Positions 1 to 6,246 of a DNA stretch of 20,722 bases are shown in pieces. Positions within the stretch are counted from its first letter, which is position 1. Each line of letters opens with the position of its first letter. A model generated the notes under the pieces. That model ran no database searches. It worked only from the letters and a program-made list of their open reading frames with translations, and was not told where the DNA came from. The translations under genes were made by a program, and so were the position numbers. The stretch is from Desulfuromonadales bacterium C00003068 (GTDB taxonomy: Bacteria > Desulfobacterota > Desulfuromonadia > Desulfuromonadales > Desulfuromonadaceae), in the NCBI GenBank assembly GCA_001751155.1, contig MAXR01000215.1, forward strand, positions 1-20,722, in the 5' to 3' direction.

Positions 1-48
1 GTGTTGCTCCTTGATGGTGCGGTGGGAACCGTGTGGAAGATTAAGTAG
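1..48 (+). CDS. C-terminal fragment of an unidentified gene
   Basis: Frame 1 is open from the window edge and reads VLLLDGAVGTVWKIK before a TAG stop at 46-48. A T-rich run and a strong hairpin follow at once, which fits the end of a rightward gene. Fifteen residues are too few to name a family. Confidence 0.4.
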   Translation: MLLLDGAVGTVWKIK

Positions 49-69
49 GGTTTTTTTTTAACGATGAAT

Positions 70-106
70 AAAAGCCATCTTCTGAAATGATCAGGAGGTG
101 GCTTTT
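70..106 (+). terminator. 16-bp hairpin, probable bidirectional terminator
   Basis: The arms at 70-85 and 91-106 pair over 16 bp with two G-U pairs and a 5-base loop (AATGA). The stem base is AAAAGCC/GGCTTTT, and a run of nine or more T precedes it (51-59). It probably ends the upstream gene. The T run after the stem is part of the stem itself, so rightward termination is less certain than the structure. The right arm also contains AGGAGG six bases before an ATG (see findings). Confidence 0.55.
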
Positions 107-193
107 ATGTATAACCGTTTCACTAAAGAGGGTGGTCGTTTCGTCGTTGCATAATCAGTCTAACTGTAAAGCGATGCTTCGTGGAGGATTGGT

Positions 194-640
194 ATGAAAA
201 TAGAAGAAATAATGAGCACCAGGGTGGTCACTGTCGAATTAGATGATTCATTGTCAGTCGTGAAAGAGTTGTTCGATAAGACAGGTTTTCACCATTTGCT
301 CGTTGTTGAAGATGATCGCTTGTGTGGGGTGATATCAGATCGTGATCTTTTAAAAGCTTTAAGTCCTGCTCTTGGTACCATTGCCGAAAAATTGAGTGAT
401 CGGGAGAATTTGAAGAAAAAAGTTCATCAAGTCATGTCGCGCAAACCTACCTGTTTGATGTTGGGTGCGACGGTTGTTGATGCTGTATCACTTTTTAATG
501 CGAATACAGTCACTTGCATTCCCGTTATCGATATTCTTAGCCGTCCCGTAGGCATTGTGAGTTGGCGCGATATTATGAAACGCTTAATTCTGGATGACTG
601 TGGTATTTGTATCAGACCGTTGGATGATGGGACTAAGTAG
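194..640 (+). CDS. Two-CBS-domain protein
   Basis: A 148-residue soluble protein made almost entirely of a tandem pair of CBS domains (a Bateman module), roughly residues 5-57 and 75-135. The typical CBS turns are visible: 'GVISDRDLLKAL' closes the first domain and 'PVGIVSWRDIMKRL' the second. Each follows the usual 'MS(R/T)...T' opening (IMSTRVVTVE and VMSRKPTCLM). Bateman modules bind adenine nucleotides such as AMP, ATP or SAM and regulate a partner. No fused effector domain is present, so the role here is unknown beyond nucleotide sensing. The ATG at 194 has GGAGG at 183-187 with good spacing. The gene appears monocistronic: a hairpin lies upstream, and 183 bases separate it from the next gene. 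Confidence 0.85.
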   Translation: MKIEEIMSTRVVTVELDDSLSVVKELFDKTGFHHLLVVEDDRLCGVISDRDLLKALSPALGTIAEKLSDRENLKKKVHQVMSRKPTCLMLGATVVDAVSLFNANTVTCIPVIDILSRPVGIVSWRDIMKRLILDDCGICIRPLDDGTK

Positions 641-823
641 GTGTAACAACAGCAACAAAAATTCTGTGGTTGTTAAAACTAGATGTGGTGGCGGGGAAAA
701 TGATGGCGGGACTAGCTAACTCTCTAATTAACTGGTAGAATAAAATTATTGAGACAAGATTTGTTTTCACTGGATTACGTCGTTCTGGTCGTCAAATAGG
801 CTTGTAGACGAGGAGATATCAAC

Positions 824-1678
824 ATGGATATCAGCTCCCAACAATCAAATACAGCACTATTGCTTCCGTCAGTTTCGGTTCAGCGGTATCAAAAACAAGC
901 TCAAAATGGGATTGTTGATGGTACAACTTCTGGCTCAGCTGCAGCGGAAGGTGTTTCTTCGCAAGCTAAGACCGAGACGGTTGATCAGGTTCGTTTAAGT
1001 CCTGCTGCCCGTCAAGCCTATGAGGTTTCAAACGATCCCGCTAAATCGACCAACGCTGTTACAGAGCAACAGGCTGAAGGTGATGTTTCAGAAACTCCTA
1101 CTGATCAACCCGTTACACCAAATCGTGCTGTGAGTGCGTATCAACAGCAGGCTAATGCCGCAGATGAGGATCAAGGACAAGATTCTGTACAGGCGAGCAG
1201 CGGGCAACCTGATTCAGTTCGTTTATCTCCTGAGGCACAACAGAAAGTAGTTGAACTCTCTCAGCGTGATCAAGAGGTTCAGGCTCATGAAGCCGCACAT
1301 GCTGCGGTGGGTGGCCAGTATGCGGGAGCACCAAGTCTATCATATGAAACAGGGCCAGATGGGAAACGTTACGCCGTCTCAGGTGAAGTGAATATTGATG
1401 TCAGTGAAGTAGCTGGCGACCCCGCTGCAACAATGAAAAAAGCCGATGTAATTCGCTCGGCAGCGTTAGCCCCAGCACAGCCCTCGTCGCAAGATCGTAA
1501 TGTTGCTGCCCGTGCTTCGCAAATGAAAGCAAAGGCTCAGGCCGAGTTGATGGCTGAAACGGCTGAGGCTGCGTCCAAGATCGTTGAAAGTTCTATCTCA
1601 GACGGTTCCGCGTCTGCCGTGGCCGATAACACAATCTTCGATGCCTCATCTGTTCGCTTCAGTGGTGCCATTGCTTAG
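824..1678 (+). CDS. SprA-related putative metalloprotease (HEAAH motif)
   Basis: A 284-residue protein of the SprA-related family (Pfam PF12118 type, often annotated as a putative metalloprotease). The first ~140 residues are low-complexity, rich in Gln, Ser, Ala and Asp, and carry two copies of a short motif, 'QVRLSPAAR' near residue 55 and 'SVRLSPEAQ' near 131. The conserved core starts at about residue 143. It contains HEAAH at 155-159 (an HExxH zinc-site pattern), then 'GPDGKRYAVSGEVNIDVSEVAGDP' and a basic/Ala-rich helix 'RNVAARASQMKAKAQAEL'. No signal peptide or membrane segment is seen. Proteolysis has not been shown for the family, to my knowledge, so activity is inferred from the motif. 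AGGAG at 811-815 supports the ATG. The histidine kinase starts only 14 bases after the stop, with no terminator between, so cotranscription with the two-component pair is likely. Confidence 0.8.
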   Translation: MDISSQQSNTALLLPSVSVQRYQKQAQNGIVDGTTSGSAAAEGVSSQAKTETVDQVRLSPAARQAYEVSNDPAKSTNAVTEQQAEGDVSETPTDQPVTPNRAVSAYQQQANAADEDQGQDSVQASSGQPDSVRLSPEAQQKVVELSQRDQEVQAHEAAHAAVGGQYAGAPSLSYETGPDGKRYAVSGEVNIDVSEVAGDPAATMKKADVIRSAALAPAQPSSQDRNVAARASQMKAKAQAELMAETAEAASKIVESSISDGSASAVADNTIFDASSVRFSGAIA

Positions 1679-1692
1679 TGGGGTGACCTGTT

Positions 1693-3465
1693 TTGCGAAA
1701 ATATGATCCAATGATTTTGATCACGCGATTGACTAGCACGACATTCTTGTTGCTAACATTATTATGGATAGTTGTTCCAGCGTTTTGTTTTGCTCAACCT
1801 CAATCAACTCCTCCTGTATTGACTTCACCTGTCGTGATTGTTGGTGGCGATCTCGCTTATCCCCCCTATGAATTTGCCGATGAGGACGGTTTGCCGACCG
1901 GCTTCATTGTAGACCTCACCTATGCAATTGCCGAAGTGATGGGTTTTCAGGTGGAGATTCACCTTGGTGATTGGCATGATATGCGCCGCGCGTTGAAAGC
2001 AGGTGAGGTGGATATTTTGCAAGGGGTCGCCTATATCGAAGAGCGCCTCGAAGAGCTTGATTTTACCCCACCTCACAGTACTATCTATCAGTCTATCTGG
2101 ACCCGAACTGGCGCACCGATTAAAACGTTACAGGACCTACGCGGTAAAGAGGTGATCGTGATGCGCGACAGCGTGATGCACGAGTTCATGATGGCTCAGA
2201 TGCCAGAGGTGACGTTGATTATCACCAACTCTTTGGGAGATGCGTTACAATTGCTTGCGGCGGGGAAACACCACTGTGCTTTGGTGTCTAAGTTGCCGGG
2301 TGAGTATTTGAAGCGAGAGGCTAGGTTAACGAATATTCAACCCATTGCCAAGTCATTGGTGGAGCAACCCTATGGCTATGCGGTGCGTAAGGGTAATCAT
2401 GCCTTAGTTGAACGTTTTAGTAATGGTCTGGTGATCCTCAAAGAGTCGGGACGCTACCAGCAGATCTACAACAAGTGGCTCGGAGTGCTGGAACCGCCCC
2501 GTCTGTCGTGGCGACGGGTGTTCGAATATAGTGCGTTAGTGGTCGTTCCGCTGTTGATGATTCTAGCAGGAACCGTATTGTGGTCGCGCACCCTCAAGAT
2601 CAAGGTTGATGAGCGTACGGCGCAGTTATCGCAGGAAGTTAAAGAGCGTAAGCGCGCGGTTGAGGAGTTACAGCTGCGCCAAAAGCAGTTGTTGCAAGCC
2701 GACAAGATGACCTCATTGGGGATTCTTGTTTCTGGCGTTGCTCACGAGATTAATAATCCCAATGGGTTGATTACCCTAAATCTGCCACTGATCAGCCGTG
2801 CTTGGTCGGATGCTTTGCCTATTCTGGAACAACACTATGATAAGCATGGCGATTTTAAGCTCGGTTGGTTGAATTATTCTCGCATGCGCGATGAGATTCC
2901 CGAGTTACTGTCCGAGATGCAGGATTGTAGTCGCAGCATCAAAAGTATTGTCGAAGATCTGAAGGATTTTGCCCGTCGCGATGATGAGCCGGTGACCGAG
3001 AGCGTCGATGTCAATGCTGTGGTGGAAACGGCGAGCCGGTTGTTAGATAATCAGATTAAAAAAATGACCCGCCATTTTCATTTGCAACTGGCATCAACTT
3101 TGCCAATGGTCTATGGCCGCGCCCAGCGTTTAGAACAGGTCGTCATCAATCTGTTGCTCAACGCCTGTCAGGCTCTCGACCGCCCCGAACAAGGGATTTG
3201 GCTCTCTACCCGCTATAATGCGCAGGAGCACTCAGTGGTGATTGAGGTGCGCGACGAGGGCTGCGGTGTCGAGGAGAGTCAGTTGCCATTTATGATCGAT
3301 CCGTTTTTTACCACCAAACGTGAGCAGGGTGGTACAGGTTTGGGCCTATCGGTATCGGCCGGTATTGTCGAAAATCATGGTGGCCGATTAGAGTTTGAGA
3401 GTACGGTTGGTGAGGGGTTGTGCGTCACCCTTTCGCTGCCCGAGGAGGGGGTGATTAATGAGTGA
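1693..3465 (+). CDS. Sensor histidine kinase with periplasmic solute-binding (SBP_bac_3) sensor domain
   Basis: A 590-residue inner-membrane kinase. A hydrophobic signal/anchor (about residues 11-34, ending PAFCFA) leads into a family-3 solute-binding fold (about 46-265: 'GGDLAYPPYEFADEDGLPTGFIVDL...'). A transmembrane helix follows near 279-298 and a coiled coil near 305-342. The HisKA helix has the phospho-acceptor His351 in 'VAHEINNPNG'. The ATPase domain shows the N box 'VINLLLNACQAL', 'VRDEGCGV', 'PFFTTK' and 'GGTGLGLSVSAGIV'. A ~60-residue insertion separates the His helix from the second helix, as in a kinase subgroup I associate with deltaproteobacteria. The start is TTG at 1693, behind a G-rich GGGGTGA; an ATG at 1711 is the alternative but lacks a Shine-Dalgarno. 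The last 8 bases overlap the regulator gene, its likely partner. The ligand is unknown; this sensor class often binds amino acids or similar small solutes. Confidence 0.92.
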   Translation: MRKYDPMILITRLTSTTFLLLTLLWIVVPAFCFAQPQSTPPVLTSPVVIVGGDLAYPPYEFADEDGLPTGFIVDLTYAIAEVMGFQVEIHLGDWHDMRRALKAGEVDILQGVAYIEERLEELDFTPPHSTIYQSIWTRTGAPIKTLQDLRGKEVIVMRDSVMHEFMMAQMPEVTLIITNSLGDALQLLAAGKHHCALVSKLPGEYLKREARLTNIQPIAKSLVEQPYGYAVRKGNHALVERFSNGLVILKESGRYQQIYNKWLGVLEPPRLSWRRVFEYSALVVVPLLMILAGTVLWSRTLKIKVDERTAQLSQEVKERKRAVEELQLRQKQLLQADKMTSLGILVSGVAHEINNPNGLITLNLPLISRAWSDALPILEQHYDKHGDFKLGWLNYSRMRDEIPELLSEMQDCSRSIKSIVEDLKDFARRDDEPVTESVDVNAVVETASRLLDNQIKKMTRHFHLQLASTLPMVYGRAQRLEQVVINLLLNACQALDRPEQGIWLSTRYNAQEHSVVIEVRDEGCGVEESQLPFMIDPFFTTKREQGGTGLGLSVSAGIVENHGGRLEFESTVGEGLCVTLSLPEEGVINE

Positions 3466-4891
3466 GAGTCTGTGTCCTGAGTTTAAAATTTTGCTGGTGG
3501 ACGATGAACGCTCTTGGCTTAGGAGCCTGAGTATCACCCTAGAGGGGCCGGGCGGCTACAATAACCAACTCATGTGTAGCGATAGCCGACAGGTTTTGGA
3601 TATCTTGTCGCGCGAAGACATTGGGTTGGTATTGCTCGACTTGACTATGCCTCATATTAGCGGCGAGTCGTTACTGGAAGAGATCGTAGCGAATCATCCA
3701 CAGGTGACGGTGGTGGTGGTGAGTGGCATGAACCAGATCGAAACGGCGGTGCGCTGTTTAAAAATTGGTGCATTTGACTATCTCGTCAAGAGTGTTGATG
3801 AGGAGCAGTTACTCGATTGTGTTCACCGCGCTGTGCGAGTGGTGGAGTTGGAGCGTGAAAACCAGGCGTTAAGTCGCGGTTTATTGCATCAACAGTTACG
3901 TTATCCCGAGGCGTTTAGTTCTATTCTGACTCAGGATAGCAGCATGAAAGCGATCTTCCAGTATGTGGAGTCGGTGGCGGCAACGCGTCGGCCAATCCTG
4001 ATTAGTGGTGAGAGTGGTGTCGGTAAGGAGTTGATTGCTGGAGCATTACACCAGATAAGTGGTCGTAGTGGCATGCTGGTCGCCGTGAACGTAGCAGGGC
4101 TAGATGATAATGTGTTTTCTGACACCCTGTTCGGTCATGTGCGCGGTGCGTTTACTGGGGCGGATACTGCGCGACCCGGGATGATCGAAAAAGCAGCTGG
4201 AGGAACCCTGTTTCTCGATGAGATTGGTGATTTAAGCATTGCCTCACAGGTAAAGCTACTTCGTTTGCTGCAAAGTGGCGAATACTATCCTTTAGGTAGT
4301 GATCAGTCCTGTCAAATGAAGGCGCGGGTTGTTGTTGCCACCCATCAAGACCTAATTGCGCGGCAAAATGATGGCCGTTTCCGGAAGGATCTTTATTACC
4401 GCTTGCGCACTCACCATGTAGAGATTATTCCACTGCGGAAACGGCGCGGCGATATCTCGCTGCTGTTTGGCTATTTCCTCGAAATGGCAGCCAAAGAGTT
4501 AGATGTCGAAGTGCCGTTGGTTCCCGATGGTCTCCTTGCTTTGCTCTCTAGTTATGATTTTCCGGGCAATGTACGTGAATTGAAGATGATTATTTACGAT
4601 GCGTTGAGTGTAAGTCGCGGCGAAACACTATCGTTACAACCTTTTCAAAAAGCGCTGGGTGTCACCGCCGATGTGCCCGCAGGTCGCGGTGAATTGGATG
4701 AGATGTTGGCCGCACGGTTGTTCGGCATGTTAGATCAAATACCGACACTGTCCGAGGTTGGTTCTCTGTTGGTCGCTGAAGCGATGCAACGTTCACAAGG
4801 CAACCAAAGTGTTGCCGCACGTTTACTTGGTATTTCACAACCCGCATTAAGTAAGCGATTAAAAAATTCCCCAATCAATCCCCCATCTTAA
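3458..4891 (+). CDS. Sigma-54-dependent response regulator (NtrC/DctD class)
   Basis: A 477-residue activator in three parts. The receiver (about 8-125) has acidic residues in 'LLVDDERSW', phospho-acceptor Asp61 in 'LLDLTMPH', and the Ser and Lys of 'VVVSG' and 'YLVKS'. Ser follows that Lys where Pro is usual. The AAA+ domain (about 150-390) has Walker A GESGVGK at 184-190, the sigma-54 contact loop GAFTGA at 230-235, Walker B '[11 protein letters not shown]' with Asp254/Glu255, and '[10 protein letters not shown]'. A Fis-type helix-turn-helix ends the protein ('[22 protein letters not shown]'). It should accept phosphate from the overlapping kinase gene and open sigma-54 promoters. A consensus sigma-54 promoter and palindromic sites lie just downstream, before the TRAP genes, which makes those genes the probable target. 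Confidence 0.95.
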   Translation: MSESLCPEFKILLVDDERSWLRSLSITLEGPGGYNNQLMCSDSRQVLDILSREDIGLVLLDLTMPHISGESLLEEIVANHPQVTVVVVSGMNQIETAVRCLKIGAFDYLVKSVDEEQLLDCVHRAVRVVELERENQALSRGLLHQQLRYPEAFSSILTQDSSMKAIFQYVESVAATRRPILISGESGVGKELIAGALHQISGRSGMLVAVNVAGLDDNVFSDTLFGHVRGAFTGADTARPGMIEKAAGGTLFLDEIGDLSIASQVKLLRLLQSGEYYPLGSDQSCQMKARVVVATHQDLIARQNDGRFRKDLYYRLRTHHVEIIPLRKRRGDISLLFGYFLEMAAKELDVEVPLVPDGLLALLSSYDFPGNVRELKMIIYDALSVSRGETLSLQPFQKALGVTADVPAGRGELDEMLAARLFGMLDQIPTLSEVGSLLVAEAMQRSQGNQSVAARLLGISQPALSKRLKNSPINPPS

Positions 4892-4902
4892 TCGTTGAGT
4901 CT

Positions 4903-4918
4903 TATAACTATAGTTATA
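4903..4918. promoter_or_regulatory. Palindrome 1, probable upstream activator site
   Basis: TATAACTATAGTTATA is a perfect 16-bp palindrome starting 11 bases after the regulator's stop codon. Its centre lies about 200 bp upstream of the start predicted for the sigma-54 promoter, the usual distance for enhancer sites of NtrC-class activators. Binding by the adjacent regulator is inferred. Confidence 0.6.
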
Positions 4919-4921
4919 GTG

Positions 4922-4937
4922 AATAGCTATGGTTATA
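4922..4937. promoter_or_regulatory. Palindrome 2, imperfect copy of palindrome 1
   Basis: AATAGCTATGGTTATA matches palindrome 1 at 13 of 16 positions. The two centres are 19 bp apart, close to two helical turns. Such tandem sites typically let activator dimers bind cooperatively. Confidence 0.55.
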
Positions 4938-4987
4938 TGTCCCTTTAAATTCTGTATTTTCAGTAGGTTATCGGTTGTTAGGTCAAA

Positions 4988-5009
4988 AACTATAACTTTT
5001 ATTATAGTT
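4988..5009. promoter_or_regulatory. Inverted repeat 3, same half-site family
   Basis: AACTATAA and TTATAGTT form perfect 8-bp arms around a 6-base spacer. The arms share the AACTATA core of palindrome 1 but are set further apart. The centre is about 112 bp upstream of the predicted sigma-54 start. It may be a third activator site or the site of a second regulator. Confidence 0.45.
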
Positions 5010-5084
5010 CCTTCGTGTGGTGTTTCTCGGTATTTCTCTCTTTTTGCTCTGTAAATACAGCATGTTATGTGAATCGCACAGACT

Positions 5085-5100
5085 TGGCACTTCCCTTGCT
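5085..5100 (+). promoter_or_regulatory. Sigma-54 (-24/-12) promoter for the TAXI-TRAP genes
   Basis: TGGCAC-TTCCC-TTGCT matches the sigma-54 consensus TGGCAC-N5-TTGCW exactly. The invariant GG is at 5086-5087 and GC at 5098-5099, which predicts transcription from about 5111 and an ~83-base leader before the TAXI receptor ATG. The sigma-54 activator encoded directly upstream supports the call. Confidence 0.88.
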
Positions 5101-5141
5101 AATTAGTATTAATGTGCAACACTATAATGTGTCGCCTAGGG

Positions 5142-5178
5142 GGGATGTGATCTACATCCTGAGAGATTGAAATCACAT
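5142..5178 (+). other. Leader with two mutually exclusive hairpins before the TAXI receptor gene
   Basis: Within the predicted leader, GGATGT (5143-5148) pairs with ACATCC (5154-5159) over a 5-base loop. ATGTGAT (5145-5151) can instead pair with ATCACAT (5172-5178), two bases before the GGAGG ribosome site. The two pairings share bases and cannot coexist. The function is unknown and chance is possible. Confidence 0.25.
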
Positions 5179-5193
5179 ATGGAGGAATACAGC

Positions 5194-6162
5194 ATGAAGA
5201 AAACAGCACTATTTTTTGCCGTTATGGCCGTTTTTACTTTGATTGCAGCACCGGCATTTGCCGTTCGTTACGTCACCATTGGTACCGGTGGTGTCACTGG
5301 AGTGTATTATCCAACCGGTGGCGCGATCAGTAAGTTGGTGAATAAAAAACGTAAAGAATACAATTTGCGTATGACCGTCGAATCCACAGGTGGTTCGGTG
5401 TTTAATGTCAATGCTCTGATGAATGGCGACCTAGAGATGGGTGTCGTTCAGTCTGATCTGCAATATCAGGCGATGAAAGGGATCGGCGCTTGGGAGGGAG
5501 AGCCTCAGGAAAAACTTCGCGCGGTATTTTCGATCCATCCTGAAATTGTAACTATTATTGCAGCTGTTGATAGTCAAATCAATGGTATCGCTGACTTCAA
5601 AGGTAAAACCATCAATATCGGTGCTCCGGGCACTGGACAGCGGGTTAACGCCTTAGATTTGATCACTGCGGCAGGTCTTGATCCGAAGACAGACCTGCAA
5701 ACTGAAGGGATTAAACCAGCAGAGTCTGCCAAAATGTTACAGGATGGCCGTATCGATGCGTTCTTCTACACAGTAGGCCACCCAAATGGCTCGATCAAAG
5801 AAGCGGTCGCTGGTGCGCGCAAGGTGGCGTTTGTCCCTGTTGAGCAAGCTCTTATCGACCAACTGGTTGCTGAGCAACCTTATTATGCTGCGGCCAACAT
5901 CCCTGTTGCACCCTATGCCGGTGTTGCTAACAGCGAGCCAGTTCCTAGCTTTGGCGTTAAAGCAACAATCTGTAGCTCTGCCGATGTTCCTGACGATGTG
6001 ATCTATACTATTACCAAAGAGGTGTTTGAAAACCTTGAGGTACTGAAAACACTTCACCCTGCTTTAGCGGGATTGACCAAAGAGAACATGCTACAAGGTC
6101 TGAGTGCTCCGCTCCACCCCGGTGCGTTGAAATATTATCGCGAAGCGGGCTTGATTAAGTAA
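5194..6162 (+). CDS. TAXI-family TRAP transporter solute receptor
   Basis: A 322-residue periplasmic binding protein. The signal peptide is clear (MKKTALFFAVMAVFTLIAAPAFA, cleavage before VRYV). The mature protein opens with the TAXI hallmark 'YVTIGTGGVTGVYYPTGGAISKLVN', and 'STGGSVFNVNALMNGDLEMGVVQSDLQYQA' and 'GKTINIGAPGTGQRVNALDLI' follow as in this family. It captures the substrate and delivers it to the fused permease encoded next. Known TAXI substrates are few (glutamate or other carboxylates have been suggested), so the ligand is not assigned. The ATG at 5194 has GGAGG at 5181-5185; an in-frame TTG at 5167 is rejected because it would put nine polar residues ahead of the signal peptide. 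It is the first gene behind the sigma-54 promoter. Confidence 0.93.
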   Translation: MKKTALFFAVMAVFTLIAAPAFAVRYVTIGTGGVTGVYYPTGGAISKLVNKKRKEYNLRMTVESTGGSVFNVNALMNGDLEMGVVQSDLQYQAMKGIGAWEGEPQEKLRAVFSIHPEIVTIIAAVDSQINGIADFKGKTINIGAPGTGQRVNALDLITAAGLDPKTDLQTEGIKPAESAKMLQDGRIDAFFYTVGHPNGSIKEAVAGARKVAFVPVEQALIDQLVAEQPYYAAANIPVAPYAGVANSEPVPSFGVKATICSSADVPDDVIYTITKEVFENLEVLKTLHPALAGLTKENMLQGLSAPLHPGALKYYREAGLIK

Positions 6163-6172
6163 ACCACTTTTG

Positions 6173-6202
6173 CCGAGGTGGGGAGTTTAGTCCCCATCTC
6201 GG
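6173..6202 (+). other. Intercistronic 12-bp hairpin between receptor and permease genes
   Basis: CCGAGGTGGGGA (6173-6184) and TCCCCATCTCGG (6191-6202) pair over 12 bp, with one G-U pair and a 6-base loop, 10 bases after the receptor stop. There is no T run, so it is not a classic terminator. Such hairpins between binding-protein and permease genes commonly protect the upstream message from 3' exonucleases or attenuate readthrough, giving more receptor than permease. Confidence 0.6.
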
Positions 6203-6246
6203 TGAATTGTGCTGCCAACGTAACTGCATTACGGTCAGGAGGTCTG

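Noticed and set aside
5123..5128. TATAAT between the sigma-54 promoter and the TAXI gene, flanked by ACAC and GTGT
   Set aside because: No -35 element lies at 16-18 bases, and the consensus sigma-54 site upstream explains the promoter better. The flanking symmetry is only four bases per arm.
5143..5193. CTGAGAG segment after a hairpin, resembling part of a thiamine riboswitch
   Set aside because: The other conserved parts of the thiamine riboswitch are missing, and the downstream genes are transport genes with no thiamine link visible.
6178..6246. Upstream GTG start extending the TRAP permease by 23 residues
   Set aside because: The GTG is within the intercistronic hairpin and lacks a ribosome site, while AGGAGG precedes the ATG at 6247.
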